A stretch of DNA of 64,000 bases from Lentibacillus sp. Marseille-P4043 (GCF_900258515.1 NZ_LT984884.1:3344488-3408487); one strand, 5' to 3'. Shown: positions 50,816 to 60,170, counted from the stretch's first letter. Numbers and translations are program-made. Notes: generated by a model from the sequence alone, not told the origin.

Positions 50816-51237
50816 ATATTACCCTAGTTAAGTCAGAACAAGAAAAACAACAAGCTTTTCAGGTGCGAACGATCGTCTTCGTCAACGAGCAAAAAGTACC
50901 TCCTGAAGAGGAACTTGATCAATACGATGAAGAAGCGATCCATTTTATCTGCTACCAAGACGGCGACCCAATTGCAGCTAGCCGCTTACGCTTTGTTGAT
51001 AAATACGGAAAATTAGAACGCATTTGCGTACTGAAAGAGCAACGAGGCAAATCATACGGTGCCCAACTAATTCAAGCAATGGAAGCGGCAATTTTGCAAA
51101 ACGGTTATCACCATGCGAAGTTAAATGCGCAAACACATGCAGAAAACTTTTACAAACGGTTAGGATATGAAACCGTATCAGGAGAATTTCTTGATGCCGG
51201 TATCCCACACGTAACAATGATTAAACATTTATCTTAA
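50812..51237 (+). CDS. yjcF: GNAT family acetyltransferase YjcF
   Basis: 141 residues, start GTG overlapping the yjcG stop. GNAT core: FVNEQKVPPEEELD (elaA/YjcF-type N-terminus), the V-x-x-Q-R-G-K-S-Y-G pyrophosphate loop (VLKEQRGKSYGAQLI), and HAENFYKRLGYE near the C-terminus. The substrate is unknown. A strong hairpin begins 3 nt after its stop, then the first tandem array. Confidence 0.87.
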   Translation: MNITLVKSEQEKQQAFQVRTIVFVNEQKVPPEEELDQYDEEAIHFICYQDGDPIAASRLRFVDKYGKLERICVLKEQRGKSYGAQLIQAMEAAILQNGYHHAKLNAQTHAENFYKRLGYETVSGEFLDAGIPHVTMIKHLS

Positions 51238-51240
51238 GCA

Positions 51241-51271
51241 ACAGTTCGCCTTTTTTGGCGGACTGTTTTTT
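51241..51271 (+). terminator. Terminator of yjcF, near-identical to that before the second array
   Basis: ACAGTTCGCC and GGCGGACTGT pair (one T-G wobble) around a T loop, then TTTTTT. The same stem recurs at 63138-63167. Confidence 0.88.
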
Positions 51272-51279
51272 GATGTGGC

Positions 51280-51713
51280 GATATTCCTGCTCTCATGTCG
51301 ACGTTCTCGCGCCGATGTTTTTGCTTTCGGGCTGATGTTCTCGTTCTCGCGCCGATGTTTTTGCTTTCGGGCTGATGTTTCTGCTTTCGGGCTGATGTTC
51401 TCGCTCTCGCGCCGATGTTTCTGCTTTCGGGCCGATGTTCTCGTTCTCGCGCCGATGTTTCTGCTCTCGGGCTGATGTTCTCGTTCTCGCGCCGATGTTT
51501 CTGCTTTCGGGCTGATGTTCTCGTTCTCGCGCTGATGTTTCTGCTTTCGCGCCGATGTTTCTGCTTTCGGGCCGATGTTCTCGTTCTCGCGCCGATGTTT
51601 CTGCTTTCGGGCTGATGTTTCTTGTTTCGCGCCGATGTTTCTGCTTTCGGGCTGATGTTCTCGCTCTCGCGCCGATGTTTCTGCTTTCGGGCCGATGTTC
51701 CCACTTTCTCATC
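51280..51713 (+). repeat. 20-bp-period tandem repeat array 1
   Basis: Twenty consecutive 20-bp units run in perfect register from 51314 to 51713; a degenerate unit and a 14-nt partial one precede them (51280-51313). Two unit types alternate irregularly: GATGTTTCTGCTTTCGGGCT and GATGTTCTCGTTCTCGCGCC. No stop codon occurs in any frame of the consensus, so long spurious frames appear on both strands. The last unit is degenerate. No palindrome within the unit and no separate spacer. Confidence 0.93.
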
Positions 51714-51784
51714 AATGAACCCCAACACGCATATTTAATTTCCTTCCGGTTATGATAAAGCATGTATGATTAAAGGGGATGAGT

Positions 51785-52492
51785 ATGATGGATAGCTTAA
51801 TGCCGATGTTATGGGAGACACTTTTCGGTTTTTTTGCGTTGTTCGTGTTGACAAAAGTTCTTGGAAAAACACAAATTTCACAATTAACGGCATTTGATTT
51901 TATTGCTGCCCTCGTTTTAGGAGAGCTTGTTGGGAATGCATTGTTTGATCCAAAGGCAGGCATTATGGATATCGCCTTTGTTGTTGTGTTATGGGGTGTC
52001 TTGTTATACATTACCGAACTGGTGACACAAAAATTCAAGCGCACACGCGGATTATTGGAAGGTAATCCAGCAATTGTAATTCACAAAGGACAGCTAATCA
52101 AAGAGGTCATGAAAAAGAATAAGCTTGATATTAACCAACTTCAGCACTTATTACGATCAAAAAATGCCTTTTCTGTTCAGGAAGTAGAATACGCAATCCT
52201 GGAATCTGATGGTAGCCTGTCTGTTTTAAAAAAGCCAGAATATCAATCTCCTACTAAAAAGGATTTAAACGTAGCACCAGGAAATGCTTTTCTAGCTGTA
52301 ACCTTAATCAATGATGGTGAGATTTTGTGGGATAATCTACGTGAAGCAAATCTCAATGAGGAATGGTTACATACGGAATTAAACAGACAGAATTTCCAAT
52401 CTGTCAAAGATATTTTTTTTGCGGAATATGTTCCAGACAAAAAACTATTCATTCTTCCATTCGTGGAACGAAAGCAAGAACAAAACGACTAA
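51785..52492 (+). CDS. DUF421 membrane protein (YetF family)
   Basis: 235 residues from the third codon ATG at 51785, which AAAGGGG suits better than the ATG at 51779. Three membrane helices in the first 85 residues (FGFFALFVLTKVLG; TAFDFIAALVLGELVGNAL; MDIAFVVVLWGVLLYI), with the conserved QLTAFDFI and GEL motifs. The C-terminal soluble part contains RSKNAFSVQEVEYAILESDGSLSVLKKPE, typical of DUF421/YetF. Some members reside in spore membranes and affect spore properties. It lies about 70 nt after the repeat array; whether the array alters its expression is unknown. Confidence 0.83.
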   Translation: MMDSLMPMLWETLFGFFALFVLTKVLGKTQISQLTAFDFIAALVLGELVGNALFDPKAGIMDIAFVVVLWGVLLYITELVTQKFKRTRGLLEGNPAIVIHKGQLIKEVMKKNKLDINQLQHLLRSKNAFSVQEVEYAILESDGSLSVLKKPEYQSPTKKDLNVAPGNAFLAVTLINDGEILWDNLREANLNEEWLHTELNRQNFQSVKDIFFAEYVPDKKLFILPFVERKQEQND

Positions 52493-52513
52493 CTTAAATT
52501 TATGCACTAGCTC

Positions 52514-52545
52514 AAAGCCGTACCACGTCATCTGGTACGGCTTTG
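52514..52545. terminator. Bidirectional terminator
   Basis: AAAGCCGTACC and GGTACGGCTTT form an 11-bp stem between convergent genes. Confidence 0.85.
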
Positions 52546-52550
52546 GCCAC

Positions 52551-52865
52551 TTATATGCTTTCACTAAAAATCCGCCCTTTCCCGGTTATATTAGCGTATA
52601 CTTTTTCCGCTCCATCGTGGACAGGTTTTTCAACATGATCATTAGATGTGTTTATGGTGGATGCTCGTTGTGTATGTTCTTGTGGAATATCTTGATGCTG
52701 GGAATCTAAAATAACTTTGTATGGACTTTCAATGTAGAAAGGATCTTGTTTTTCTTTAATGACGCGCTGTTTATAATCCGTATATTGGTACTGCGAAATT
52801 GGTAACACATAGCCCATTTGAAACGCCTCCCAGTCATTTTTATACATATTCGTAGATGCAATCAA
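52551..52865 (-). CDS. Hypothetical hydrophilic protein
   Basis: 104 residues starting at TTG 52865, with GGAAGG 8 nt upstream. Tyrosine-rich N-terminal half (GYVLPISQYQYTDYKQRVI) and a low-complexity, polar C-terminal half. No signal or membrane segment, no family recognised. It precedes a group of spore-coat genes and has the composition of a coat or sporulation protein, which is only inference. Confidence 0.55.
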   Translation of the reverse strand: MIASTNMYKNDWEAFQMGYVLPISQYQYTDYKQRVIKEKQDPFYIESPYKVILDSQHQDIPQEHTQRASTINTSNDHVEKPVHDGAEKVYANITGKGRIFSESI

Positions 52866-52928
52866 ATTTATGTCCTTCCTTTATCTAACTATACCCGATT
52901 ATTCGAAAAATTATGCCAAAGTAACCAA

Positions 52929-53135
52929 CTAACCTTCCATTTTCTTCTCTAATTCCGCAATTAACTTTTCCAAATGGGTAATACCTTGCAAAAAATCCTC
53001 ATTCCATTTGGTCATGTCCTCCTCAATTCGGTCCATTTTTTTCTCCGGATATTGAAACCACTTTTCATTCTTTTCTAAATGCTTTTCGATATCATGCAAA
53101 TGTTTTAACCATGGAATATGGGGTTTTTGGTTCAT
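52929..53135 (-). CDS. Hypothetical small helical protein
   Basis: 68 residues from ATG 53135 (AAAGGTGAT 7 nt upstream; the frame starts at 53147). Charged and helical, with heptad spacing LHDIEKHLEKNEKWFQYPEKK and THLEKLIAELEKKMEG. No family recognised. Lies among spore-associated genes with its own terminator upstream. Confidence 0.5.
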   Translation of the reverse strand: MNQKPHIPWLKHLHDIEKHLEKNEKWFQYPEKKMDRIEEDMTKWNEDFLQGITHLEKLIAELEKKMEG

Positions 53136-53161
53136 GTAATCTATCACCTTTCATAAAAAAT

Positions 53162-53187
53162 AAAAGACAGCTAAGCTAGCTGCCTTT
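53162..53187 (-). terminator. Terminator of the acidic-tail protein gene
   Basis: AAAGACAGCTA and TAGCTGCCTTT pair with one mismatch, just after the stop at 53200 on the minus strand. Confidence 0.65.
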
Positions 53188-53199
53188 ATTGATAGTCAT

Positions 53200-53421
53200 T
53201 TATATCCAAGAAAACGGCGGTCTTCGGTTGTCTCCACTTTCATCATCATTATCATGGTGATCGTCATCATAACTTCTGGATTCTACATCTTCTTGTTCTT
53301 CCATTTGTCGCCCTGGTCCAAAAAACGGATCATAACGGCGATGGTGACGAGGTTCAACATAGACATTATCCGCTTTAATGACTAAATCCTTCACATGAAT
53401 AACTTTTTTCTTGTCTGACAT
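53200..53421 (-). CDS. Small protein with His/Asp-rich tail, near coat genes
   Basis: 73 residues from ATG 53421, with AAGGAG 10 nt upstream; the longer frame starting at 53520 has no ribosome site. N-terminus KKKVIHVKDLVIKADNVYVEP is a beta-rich segment, then RHHRRYDPFFGPG, and a DDDHHDNDDESGD tail that could bind metal. Divergent from the cotZ-type gene, so possibly coat-associated. Family not recognised. Confidence 0.55.
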   Translation of the reverse strand: MSDKKKVIHVKDLVIKADNVYVEPRHHRRYDPFFGPGRQMEEQEDVESRSYDDDHHDNDDESGDNRRPPFSWI

Positions 53422-53557
53422 TACGTTATCACTCCTTCTATTTCTAGGTAGAAATTTGGTCGTTATTAGTCTATGTAGACATTTCCCCATACGTATGGAC
53501 ATCCGCCCTTTTTTAATCAAATTTTACTCTTCTCCTCCTGTCAGGTTGAATGCCCAC

Positions 53558-53584
53558 ACCAACTTGGGGAAGTGACATATTCTA
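53558..53584 (+). promoter_or_regulatory. Candidate sigma-K promoter of the cotY/cotZ-type gene
   Basis: AC (53558-53559), 16 nt, CATATTCTA (53576-53584) fits the sigma-K consensus AC-N16/17-CATANNNTA, 46 nt before the start codon. Confidence 0.6.
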
Positions 53585-53630
53585 TTAGGGACAATAGGTC
53601 AATAAACATTTAGGAAGGAGAAATTAATTC

Positions 53631-54155
53631 ATGGGTTGTTGTGGAAAAGAATTTGATACGGGTAACTGTGTATGTGACATTCTAAAAGAGATAGCGGATG
53701 TACAAAACGATATAGTAGAAAATTGCTGCGACACTAGTTGCGAAAGATCCATTAATGATTTACTTGGGGAACAAGACAACGGAAATGATTTGGATACAGT
53801 TCCTGTTCTCTTATATTGCCAAGATGGTTGCAAGCCGTTTAAGGGGTATGGTGCTTTCAGAAATAGTAACGGTAACAATAATACCCCTTGTGACTTTGGC
53901 GAGGTAGTTAGCAGCTACTACTTCAGAGTAAAAAAAGTGGATGATGATTGCTGTGCGATTCTTGAGTTACTAGTAGATCCTACCGACACTGATTGCAATC
54001 CGACAGATCCAATCGATCAAAACAGCTGTCAATTGCGTGCAACAGGAATTTGCATGACAGTTGATGTAAATTGCTTCTGCCATGTAACGTGCCTACCAGC
54101 AATTTCAGCTTTTAATAATGTCATAGAGAGCTCTAACCATCATCATCATCATTAA
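53631..54155 (+). CDS. CotY/CotZ-family spore coat protein with natural His5 tail
   Basis: 174 residues with 18 cysteines. CCGKEFDTGNCVCDILKEI at the N-terminus, then PVLLYCQDGCKPFKGYGAF and the final VNCFCHVTCLPAI, which match the CotY/CotZ (ExsY) family that cross-links the outer coat crust through disulphides. It ends in SSNHHHHH. AAGGAGAA 9 nt before ATG, and a sigma-K-like promoter is seen. The convergent cotO-type gene lies next door, as in B. subtilis where cotO and cotZ adjoin. CotY and CotZ are paralogues and only one copy is present. Confidence 0.85.
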   Translation: MGCCGKEFDTGNCVCDILKEIADVQNDIVENCCDTSCERSINDLLGEQDNGNDLDTVPVLLYCQDGCKPFKGYGAFRNSNGNNNTPCDFGEVVSSYYFRVKKVDDDCCAILELLVDPTDTDCNPTDPIDQNSCQLRATGICMTVDVNCFCHVTCLPAISAFNNVIESSNHHHHH

Positions 54156-54170
54156 TTAGCAAAAAATAAA

Positions 54171-54196
54171 GAAGAGGACCACCACGCGTCCTCTTC
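54171..54196. terminator. Bidirectional terminator between the coat genes
   Basis: GAAGAGGAC and GTCCTCTTC form a 9-bp stem between convergent cotY/Z and cotO genes. Confidence 0.75.
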
Positions 54197-54203
54197 TCCA
54201 TCT

Positions 54204-54728
54204 TTACATACCGAGCATACGGATTTCGATAATTTCATTTTTAGGTACGCTAATTTTTCTTCTGCCAGTGCGCATTAAAATGGTTTCATCTTCTTGATCA
54301 ACCATAATTCCACGATGAGCTTTTTCTTCTGTTCTCACTTCACATTTTAGTTTAGGTATATGTGGTGGAGTATTTACAAAGTAATTGATTTTCTCCTCGA
54401 TGCTCATATCCTTAAACTTTGGCCGATTCTTGTTTTCCACTTCTTCTTTTGGATCTTCTGCACCATCTTGTTCTTCGGTATCGTCTTCTTCTTGCTGAAA
54501 CTCAGTAACATCACCATCTTCGTCATCGGGCTGAGGGTTGCGAAAGTGCTGGAAATTATCTCCTTTTAAAGATTGTGTCCTCCCTGTTTGATCACTATTT
54601 TGTTGCGGCTTGCCTTTTGACGCGTTTCTTGGAGTAGAATAATTATGCTGCATTGGTGCTTCCGGTTTGGTTATTTTCGGCTGCTGAATATAGAACAATG
54701 GATCTCTAGCATATCTCTTTTTCACCAT
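54204..54728 (-). CDS. cotO: CotO-family spore coat protein
   Basis: 174 residues from ATG 54728 (GGAGAG 8 nt upstream; frame begins at 54761). KKRYARDPLFYIQQP at the N-terminus, a highly acidic low-complexity middle (about 75-115), and a C-terminal conserved block IEEKINYFVNTPPHIPKLKC with KAHRGIMVDQED, matching CotO. It is a morphogenetic protein of the outer coat. Length differs from B. subtilis CotO (227), mainly in the variable middle. Confidence 0.75.
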   Translation of the reverse strand: MVKKRYARDPLFYIQQPKITKPEAPMQHNYSTPRNASKGKPQQNSDQTGRTQSLKGDNFQHFRNPQPDDEDGDVTEFQQEEDDTEEQDGAEDPKEEVENKNRPKFKDMSIEEKINYFVNTPPHIPKLKCEVRTEEKAHRGIMVDQEDETILMRTGRRKISVPKNEIIEIRMLGM

Positions 54729-54906
54729 CGAACAATCTCTCCTTTTTATACGAGTAATCAACTTATTATATGAACCCAGGTTTGGAAATGTGTTTGGTGT
54801 AAGGTGCTAGAGGAGATGTCCTTGCATTTGCTGCTTGCCACTAACAATGGCCATTAAATCACCCTAGAGTCATCCATCTAATAAAAAGAGCGATCCCAAG
54901 ATGGAA

Positions 54907-56271
54907 TCACTCTCCTATTAAAAAGCCCATAAATGCAGTTGCCATGCCAAAATAAATTAAAATGGAAATGAGATCGTTAATGGTTGTGATAAACGGACCG
55001 GATGCAACAGCGGGATCAATTTTCAAACGATCCATCAAAAGTGGAACAAGTGACCCAGCCAGTGTTGCAACGGTGAGTGTTGCCATAATGGAAATGCCAA
55101 CGAGAAGTCCGAGAAAAATTTCTCCTTTCCATAGGTAAATCACAATTGTTATCACGATCCCACAACTTGTACCGGTGATTAACCCTGTCGTAGCCTCGCG
55201 AATGATGAGTTTTATTTTGCCGGATTTTCCATATTCGCCAGTTGCCAAACCTCTTACAGCGACAGCGAGTGCCTGTGTCCCTGTATTACCAGCCATACCA
55301 GCGATTAATGGAATGAAAATCGCCAAAATCGTTACTTTATTAAGCGTCTCCTCAAATCGGCCGATTAGACTTGCTGTTAACATGCCTAAAAATAATAAAA
55401 TAATTAACCATGGTAAGCGTTTCTTTGCAGATACAAACGCATTTTCATCCGGTCGATCGACATCAGATACCCCCGCAAGTTTGGAATAGTCATCGCTTGC
55501 TTCTTCGTCCATAACATCCAAAATATCATCGACCGTAATGATTCCAAGTAAATGTTGCTGAAAATCAATAACTGGCACTGCGAGAAAATCGTAATCCCGC
55601 ATCATCTGTGCAACATCTTCCTGATCAAGACCGACAGACACAGACACAACTTTCTCACTCATCACATCGCCAATCAATGTATCTTCCTCAGCAATAATCA
55701 GATCGCGTAAGGACAGCACTCCTACAAGTCGTTTATCTTCGTCGATCACATATAAATAATAAATCGTTTCTGCATCAGGCGCTTCTTTTTTTAAATCGAG
55801 CATCGCTTGTCTTGTTGTTTGCGTTTTGTATAGAGCAATAAACTCCGTTGTCATGATACTGCCAGCCGTTTTTTCCTCGTAATGAAGAAGTTGTTTAATT
55901 TCTTCAGCAGCATCTTGATCCATAATGGTTAGAAAACTTGCGACTTTATCTTTTTCCAATTCATTTAATATATCAACAGCATCATCCGTTGCCATTTCAG
56001 CAAAAACCATCGCCGCAAATCGCGGATCCATTTCACTGAAAAAAACTTCTGTATCTTCAAGCTCGATATTTTCCATTATTTCAGCAGTTTCTTCTGGAGA
56101 TAAATAACGATAAATTTGTAAACGGATTTCTTTCGGTTGACTCATGAAAAATTTTGCCTGATCATATGGGTGCATATCAATAAATTCTTCGCGAAACATC
56201 CCAATTTCTTCGTTCGCCAAGACACTTTTTAGATGTTCCCATTGCTCGGTCGATTCGTTCAGCTCATCCAT
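54907..56271 (-). CDS. mgtE: Magnesium transporter MgtE
   Basis: 454 residues from ATG 56271 (GGAAGTG 6 nt upstream). N-terminal superhelical domain (about 1-130), two CBS domains (about 135-260; LYVIDEDKRLVGVLSLRDL and LLGIITVDDIL), plug helix and five membrane helices with PLIAGMAGNTGTQALAVAVRGLA, whose N-x-G-x-Q forms the pore. The CBS domains close the channel when magnesium is high. No M-box riboswitch was identified in the 200 bp upstream. Single gene. Confidence 0.92.
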   Translation of the reverse strand: MDELNESTEQWEHLKSVLANEEIGMFREEFIDMHPYDQAKFFMSQPKEIRLQIYRYLSPEETAEIMENIELEDTEVFFSEMDPRFAAMVFAEMATDDAVDILNELEKDKVASFLTIMDQDAAEEIKQLLHYEEKTAGSIMTTEFIALYKTQTTRQAMLDLKKEAPDAETIYYLYVIDEDKRLVGVLSLRDLIIAEEDTLIGDVMSEKVVSVSVGLDQEDVAQMMRDYDFLAVPVIDFQQHLLGIITVDDILDVMDEEASDDYSKLAGVSDVDRPDENAFVSAKKRLPWLIILLFLGMLTASLIGRFEETLNKVTILAIFIPLIAGMAGNTGTQALAVAVRGLATGEYGKSGKIKLIIREATTGLITGTSCGIVITIVIYLWKGEIFLGLLVGISIMATLTVATLAGSLVPLLMDRLKIDPAVASGPFITTINDLISILIYFGMATAFMGFLIGE

Positions 56272-56475
56272 ATGTATCACTTCCTTCCGCACTATACTAT
56301 ATCATTATTTCCCCGTCATCAACTACTGCAAACAACATACCATTATTTCACTTTTGCAAATACAATAAGATAGCTTAAAAAAATACACCATTTCGTGTAA
56401 ACTAGCATAAAGGAGTCTATTTAATCCTTTAAAAAATAAAGCAAGCAGTGATGATGCAGAAAGCAAGGAATTATA

Positions 56476-57651
56476 ATGAACAATCAAAACATGCGTTCAA
56501 ACATTGATTATACATTAATTTTTATTGTTATCCTTTTAGGGTGTGTAAGTTTATTTACAATCCATACAATAGAACCAACGCTACCACCGAAATATGATGG
56601 ATCTAACTTCGTATTGAAGCAATTTGCTTGGTATGTTGGTGGGGCAATTCTTATCGCACTTACGATGATTTTAGACTATGACCGATTCAAACAAATCACC
56701 TGGATATTATATGGTGCGGGTATGGTGTCGCTACTCATGTTATACTTTCGCTTTCCCGCCCCAATTATCCATGAAGCAAATAATGCTGTCAGTTGGTTTA
56801 AATTCCCAGGTTTAGGTACCATTCAACCTGCAGAATTTATGAAAGTGATTTTAGTGTTGGCAATTGCCCATGTGATGGTCCAACATAACAATAAGTATGT
56901 TAATCGTACCATTAAAAGTGATTTATACTTGTTAGTCAAAATCATGATAATTGCACTTCCGCCAATGGGTTTAATTGCTGTGCAGCCTGATTTAGGTGGC
57001 TTTTTAGTGTTGGCGGCGATAACCGCATGTATGGTGCTTGTATCTGGAATAAGATGGCGAATTATCTTTTCCATCTTAGCGATTGGGATAGGTGTCATTG
57101 CAGCTGGACTTGCGGCTTGGTACTTTTTCCCTGGACCAATCGCTGACTATCTGGAAGAATCTGTTTTCGGACACGTATCAAGTAGGTTTTATGGTTGGCT
57201 CGATCCAGAACAGCATTTAGATTCCGGATACCAGCTCATCTATGCGATGCTTGCGATTGGATCTGGACAATTATTCGGAAAAGGTATCAGTGACATGGAG
57301 GTATATGTTCCAGAACGACATACCGATATGATCTTTACCGGGATCTCTGAACAATTTGGTTTTATCGGTGCAAGCCTTGTCGTAACATTATTCTTCTTAT
57401 TAATTTACCGTCTCATTCATATTGCCTTATTAAGCAATGATAATTATGGAAGCTACCTTGTGACAGGCATGATTGGGATGTTTACTTATCAAATATTCCA
57501 AAATATTGGGATGTCAATCCAATTGCTACCAATCACTGGATTACCGCTACCTTTTTTAAGCTATGGGGGAAGCTCGACCTTAACTTATCTACTGGCAATC
57601 GGTATTGTCCTGAACGTGCATTCAAGAACACGGAAATATATGTTTGAATAG
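56476..57651 (+). CDS. rodA: RodA-type SEDS peptidoglycan polymerase
   Basis: 391 residues, about ten membrane helices, matching RodA (393 in B. subtilis). SEDS signatures: QPAEFMKVILVLA (about 117-129), VQPDLGG with catalytic-type Asp (about 174), GSGQLFGKGI and ITGLPLPFLSYGGSSTL near the C-terminus. It polymerises glycan strands from lipid II with class B PBPs for cell elongation. FtsW or SpoVE roles are possible alternatives since the family is homogeneous; lack of cell-division neighbours favours RodA. Confidence 0.85.
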   Translation: MNNQNMRSNIDYTLIFIVILLGCVSLFTIHTIEPTLPPKYDGSNFVLKQFAWYVGGAILIALTMILDYDRFKQITWILYGAGMVSLLMLYFRFPAPIIHEANNAVSWFKFPGLGTIQPAEFMKVILVLAIAHVMVQHNNKYVNRTIKSDLYLLVKIMIIALPPMGLIAVQPDLGGFLVLAAITACMVLVSGIRWRIIFSILAIGIGVIAAGLAAWYFFPGPIADYLEESVFGHVSSRFYGWLDPEQHLDSGYQLIYAMLAIGSGQLFGKGISDMEVYVPERHTDMIFTGISEQFGFIGASLVVTLFFLLIYRLIHIALLSNDNYGSYLVTGMIGMFTYQIFQNIGMSIQLLPITGLPLPFLSYGGSSTLTYLLAIGIVLNVHSRTRKYMFE

Positions 57652-57678
57652 GAAGAACGCCAACTAAATATTTTTTAA

Positions 57679-57703
57679 GAAATCGGCAATATATGCCGAT
57701 TTC
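57679..57703 (+). terminator. Terminator of rodA
   Basis: GAAATCGGCA and TGCCGATTTC form a 10-bp stem with a T-rich tail. Confidence 0.82.
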
Positions 57704-57738
57704 TTTTCTATAATCATTTTTAAAGGTGAGTGATTTTT

Positions 57739-58479
57739 ATGAAAATCGATGTAATTGGTGATATACATGGTTGTCTTGAAGAATTGCACGAATTGTTTTA
57801 TGCACTAGGCTATCAAAAACAGAACAATATTTTTATCCACCCAGACGGGAGACTGCCTGTTTTTCTAGGAGATATTACCGATAGAGGACCACATTCCATC
57901 GATGTAATTAGACTCGTTAGCGAGATGGTCTTGCAGCAGCAGAAAGCAAAATATGTCCCGGGAAATCATTGCAACAAACTTTATCGCTATTTTTTAGGAA
58001 ATAATGTGATGCAAAAACATGGATTGGAGACGACAGTTGCGGAGTATCTAGCTCTGGATACAAAGGACCAAACCCACATAAAAAGACAATTCATGACCCT
58101 GTATGAGAAGGCCCCACTCTACTTAGAAATAACGGAAGTACAAGCTATTGTTGCCCATGCAGGTATCAAGGAATCATTCATTGGTCGTACCGATAAAAAA
58201 GTGAAGTCTTTCGTCCTTTATGGCGACACGACCGGTGAATTTTATCCGGATGGGCGTCCAGTCAGAAGGGATTGGGCAAAACATTATCATGGAGACCGTT
58301 GGATTGTTTATGGTCATACACCAGTAAAGAAGCCAAGAAAAGTCCACAAAACAATCAATATTGATACCGGATGTGTATTCGGCAACGCCCTAACTGCTTT
58401 TCGTTTGCCTGAGGAAGAAACAGTGTCCGTCCCATCAAAGCAGCCACTAGTTGAAGAGAAATTCAGCTATTTCGACTAA
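57739..58479 (+). CDS. prpE: Bis(5'-nucleosyl)-tetraphosphatase PrpE
   Basis: 246 residues from ATG 57739 (AAAGGTGA 9 nt upstream), same size as B. subtilis PrpE (244). Metallophosphoesterase motifs [10 protein letters not shown] (7-16), [10 protein letters not shown] (about 42-51), GNHCNKL (about 76-82) and YGHTPV. Hydrolyses Ap4A asymmetrically; in Bacillus it is linked to spore germination. The 3' end overlaps the convergent pseudouridine synthase gene by 17 nt. Order prpE-yjbO-nadF-yjbM matches B. subtilis. Confidence 0.9.
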   Translation: MKIDVIGDIHGCLEELHELFYALGYQKQNNIFIHPDGRLPVFLGDITDRGPHSIDVIRLVSEMVLQQQKAKYVPGNHCNKLYRYFLGNNVMQKHGLETTVAEYLALDTKDQTHIKRQFMTLYEKAPLYLEITEVQAIVAHAGIKESFIGRTDKKVKSFVLYGDTTGEFYPDGRPVRRDWAKHYHGDRWIVYGHTPVKKPRKVHKTINIDTGCVFGNALTAFRLPEEETVSVPSKQPLVEEKFSYFD

Positions 58480-59347
58480 GTAACTGTCTCATATCTTCAG
58501 GAATTGCTGACCGGAATTGCATTGTTTCTTTTGTAAATGGATGTTCGAACGTGATCTGATAGCAATGCAATGCTTGCCGCTTCATCAGAGCAGTCGATCC
58601 TCCATACAAATCATCACCTGCAAGTGGATGGCCAAAATGGGAAAAATGAACCCGGATTTGATGGGTTCGGCCTGTCTCCAGGTTGACATCAAGTAACGAA
58701 TGCCCTGTCGTTGCCTCTAGAACATGGTAATGGGTGATTGCCTGCTTTCCTGTTTCGATCACTGTTCGCTCAATGATCGACCCTGTTTTCCTGCCAATCG
58801 GTTGTTCAATCGTACCATCGTTCATTGGCAGTCTTCCCTCCACAATCGCTTGATAATGTCGCTTTACTTTCCCCTCTTTCTGTGATCTGGAGAGTAGCGA
58901 ATGACTATAGCGATGTTTAGCAATTAGCATGAGACCAGACGTATCACGATCTAGTCTAGTCACAACATGAATGGTAAACGGGATATTAAGATGCTGGTAA
59001 TATCCCAATAAACGATTGGCAATCGTTCCAGATGCATGGTTCATAGATGGAATTGTAGCGATTCCAGCTGGCTTCTCTAAAATAATGAGGGCATCGTCTT
59101 CATAGATAATGGTCAGTGGTAATGTTTCTGGTTTCATACCAGCTCCGATAATCTCAGGCGGGAATTGGATTTGTAAGACATCACCGGCCGTTAAGCAAAA
59201 ACTAACCATTTTAGCAGCTCCATTCACCCATATTTCACCCCCATCGAATTTTATCCCTTTCAAAATCCTTCTCGAAAACCCTTGCACCTGTTGTAAATAA
59301 TCACGGATTGACATTCCATCATGTTCCTTCTTGATCGTCCATTGCAC
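58463..59347 (-). CDS. yjbO: RluA-family pseudouridine synthase (YjbO-like)
   Basis: 294 residues. A short S4-like N-terminal region (about 1-75), then the catalytic [18 protein letters not shown] with Asp (about 136), and [28 protein letters not shown]. It isomerises uridine in structured RNA; rRNA or tRNA target unknown. Follows NAD kinase by 13 nt and is probably co-transcribed with it and the small alarmone synthetase, as in B. subtilis. Confidence 0.88.
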   Translation of the reverse strand: MQWTIKKEHDGMSIRDYLQQVQGFSRRILKGIKFDGGEIWVNGAAKMVSFCLTAGDVLQIQFPPEIIGAGMKPETLPLTIIYEDDALIILEKPAGIATIPSMNHASGTIANRLLGYYQHLNIPFTIHVVTRLDRDTSGLMLIAKHRYSHSLLSRSQKEGKVKRHYQAIVEGRLPMNDGTIEQPIGRKTGSIIERTVIETGKQAITHYHVLEATTGHSLLDVNLETGRTHQIRVHFSHFGHPLAGDDLYGGSTALMKRQALHCYQITFEHPFTKETMQFRSAIPEDMRQLLSRNS

Positions 59348-59360
59348 TAAAAGTCACCTT

Positions 59361-60170
59361 CTATTTTTTCTTATCTTCATCCGTTACAAACGAATCACGC
59401 ACTCTGTTCCAAAAAGGAAATGGTCGAAATCTCGCAAACCGTACCTTCTCTTTCGCTACTCGGCATTGAATTGATTTTACATTTGTATATGTTTCCGTGA
59501 AATGGTCAATTGTTATTAAAAAGCTCCGATCCACAATTGGCTTTAACAAACAGGTATGATGTTTCGGTAAAATTAATGGTGAACCAATTGTCCGGAAAAC
59601 ACGGTTGTTAATCGAGGCCATTTCGGTTAATTGGAACGCCTCAAGTGATGGATGAATAATCCCACCACCTAACGCTTTGTTATAAGCTGTGCTACCAGAA
59701 GGTGTTGAGATGCACAAACCGTCTCCACGGAATGTTTCAAAATGTTCTCCTTTTATTTCCACATCGAATACAACAGAACCATCCGCTGTTTTTATCGTAG
59801 CCTCATTTAAAGCCAGATAACGATCCTCTGTACCACCTGTTTTTGCTCGGATAATTACTTCAAGCAGTGGGTATTCCACAACCTGGAATGGTGTTTTGGC
59901 GATTTCAATGATTAATTTTTCGACCTCATCTGGAACCCAGTCTGCATAGAACCCTAAATGGCCCGTATGTACTCCGATAAACGATGTCGCATCTGCCCTA
60001 TGTACATATCGATGAAATGCTTCAAGCAATGTCCCGTCCCCACCAACTGAAATGACAAGATCAGGTTCTTGCTTGTCATACACCAAATCAAAATCGGTTA
60101 AGTATTGTTTCATCGTCGCTTTAATTTTATTCGACCGTTCGTCACCTTTTGATACAATAACAAATTTCAC
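59361..60170 (-). CDS. nadK: NAD kinase
   Basis: 269 residues from GTG 60170, chosen because AAAGGGG is 9 nt upstream and the B. subtilis enzyme starts MKF; the ATG at 60179 lies on the ribosome site. [13 protein letters not shown] (about 46-58) carries the catalytic Asp, plus [15 protein letters not shown] [13 protein letters not shown] and the C-terminal [14 protein letters not shown] loop. Phosphorylates NAD to NADP. It is the NadF/PpnKA type linked with yjbM-yjbO. Cytoplasmic. Its neighbours produce alarmones and modify RNA, fitting a stress-metabolism cluster. Confidence 0.92.
   Translation of the reverse strand: MKFVIVSKGDERSNKIKATMKQYLTDFDLVYDKQEPDLVISVGGDGTLLEAFHRYVHRADATSFIGVHTGHLGFYADWVPDEVEKLIIEIAKTPFQVVEYPLLEVIIRAKTGGTEDRYLALNEATIKTADGSVVFDVEIKGEHFETFRGDGLCISTPSGSTAYNKALGGGIIHPSLEAFQLTEMASINNRVFRTIGSPLILPKHHTCLLKPIVDRSFLITIDHFTETYTNVKSIQCRVAKEKVRFARFRPFPFWNRVRDSFVTDEDKKK

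Noticed and set aside
51280..51713. CRISPR array
   Set aside because: Units are contiguous with no unique spacers, the period is only 20 bp, and no cas genes occur in the window.
51234..51763. Long minus-strand frames in array 1 encoding Arg/Ser/Glu-rich repeats
   Set aside because: Two overlapping frames read the same 20-bp unit, the unit is stop-free in every frame, and there is no ribosome site; treated as a repeat artefact.
56272..56475. M-box riboswitch before mgtE
   Set aside because: The upstream stretch is short and lacks the conserved paired elements of the M-box.
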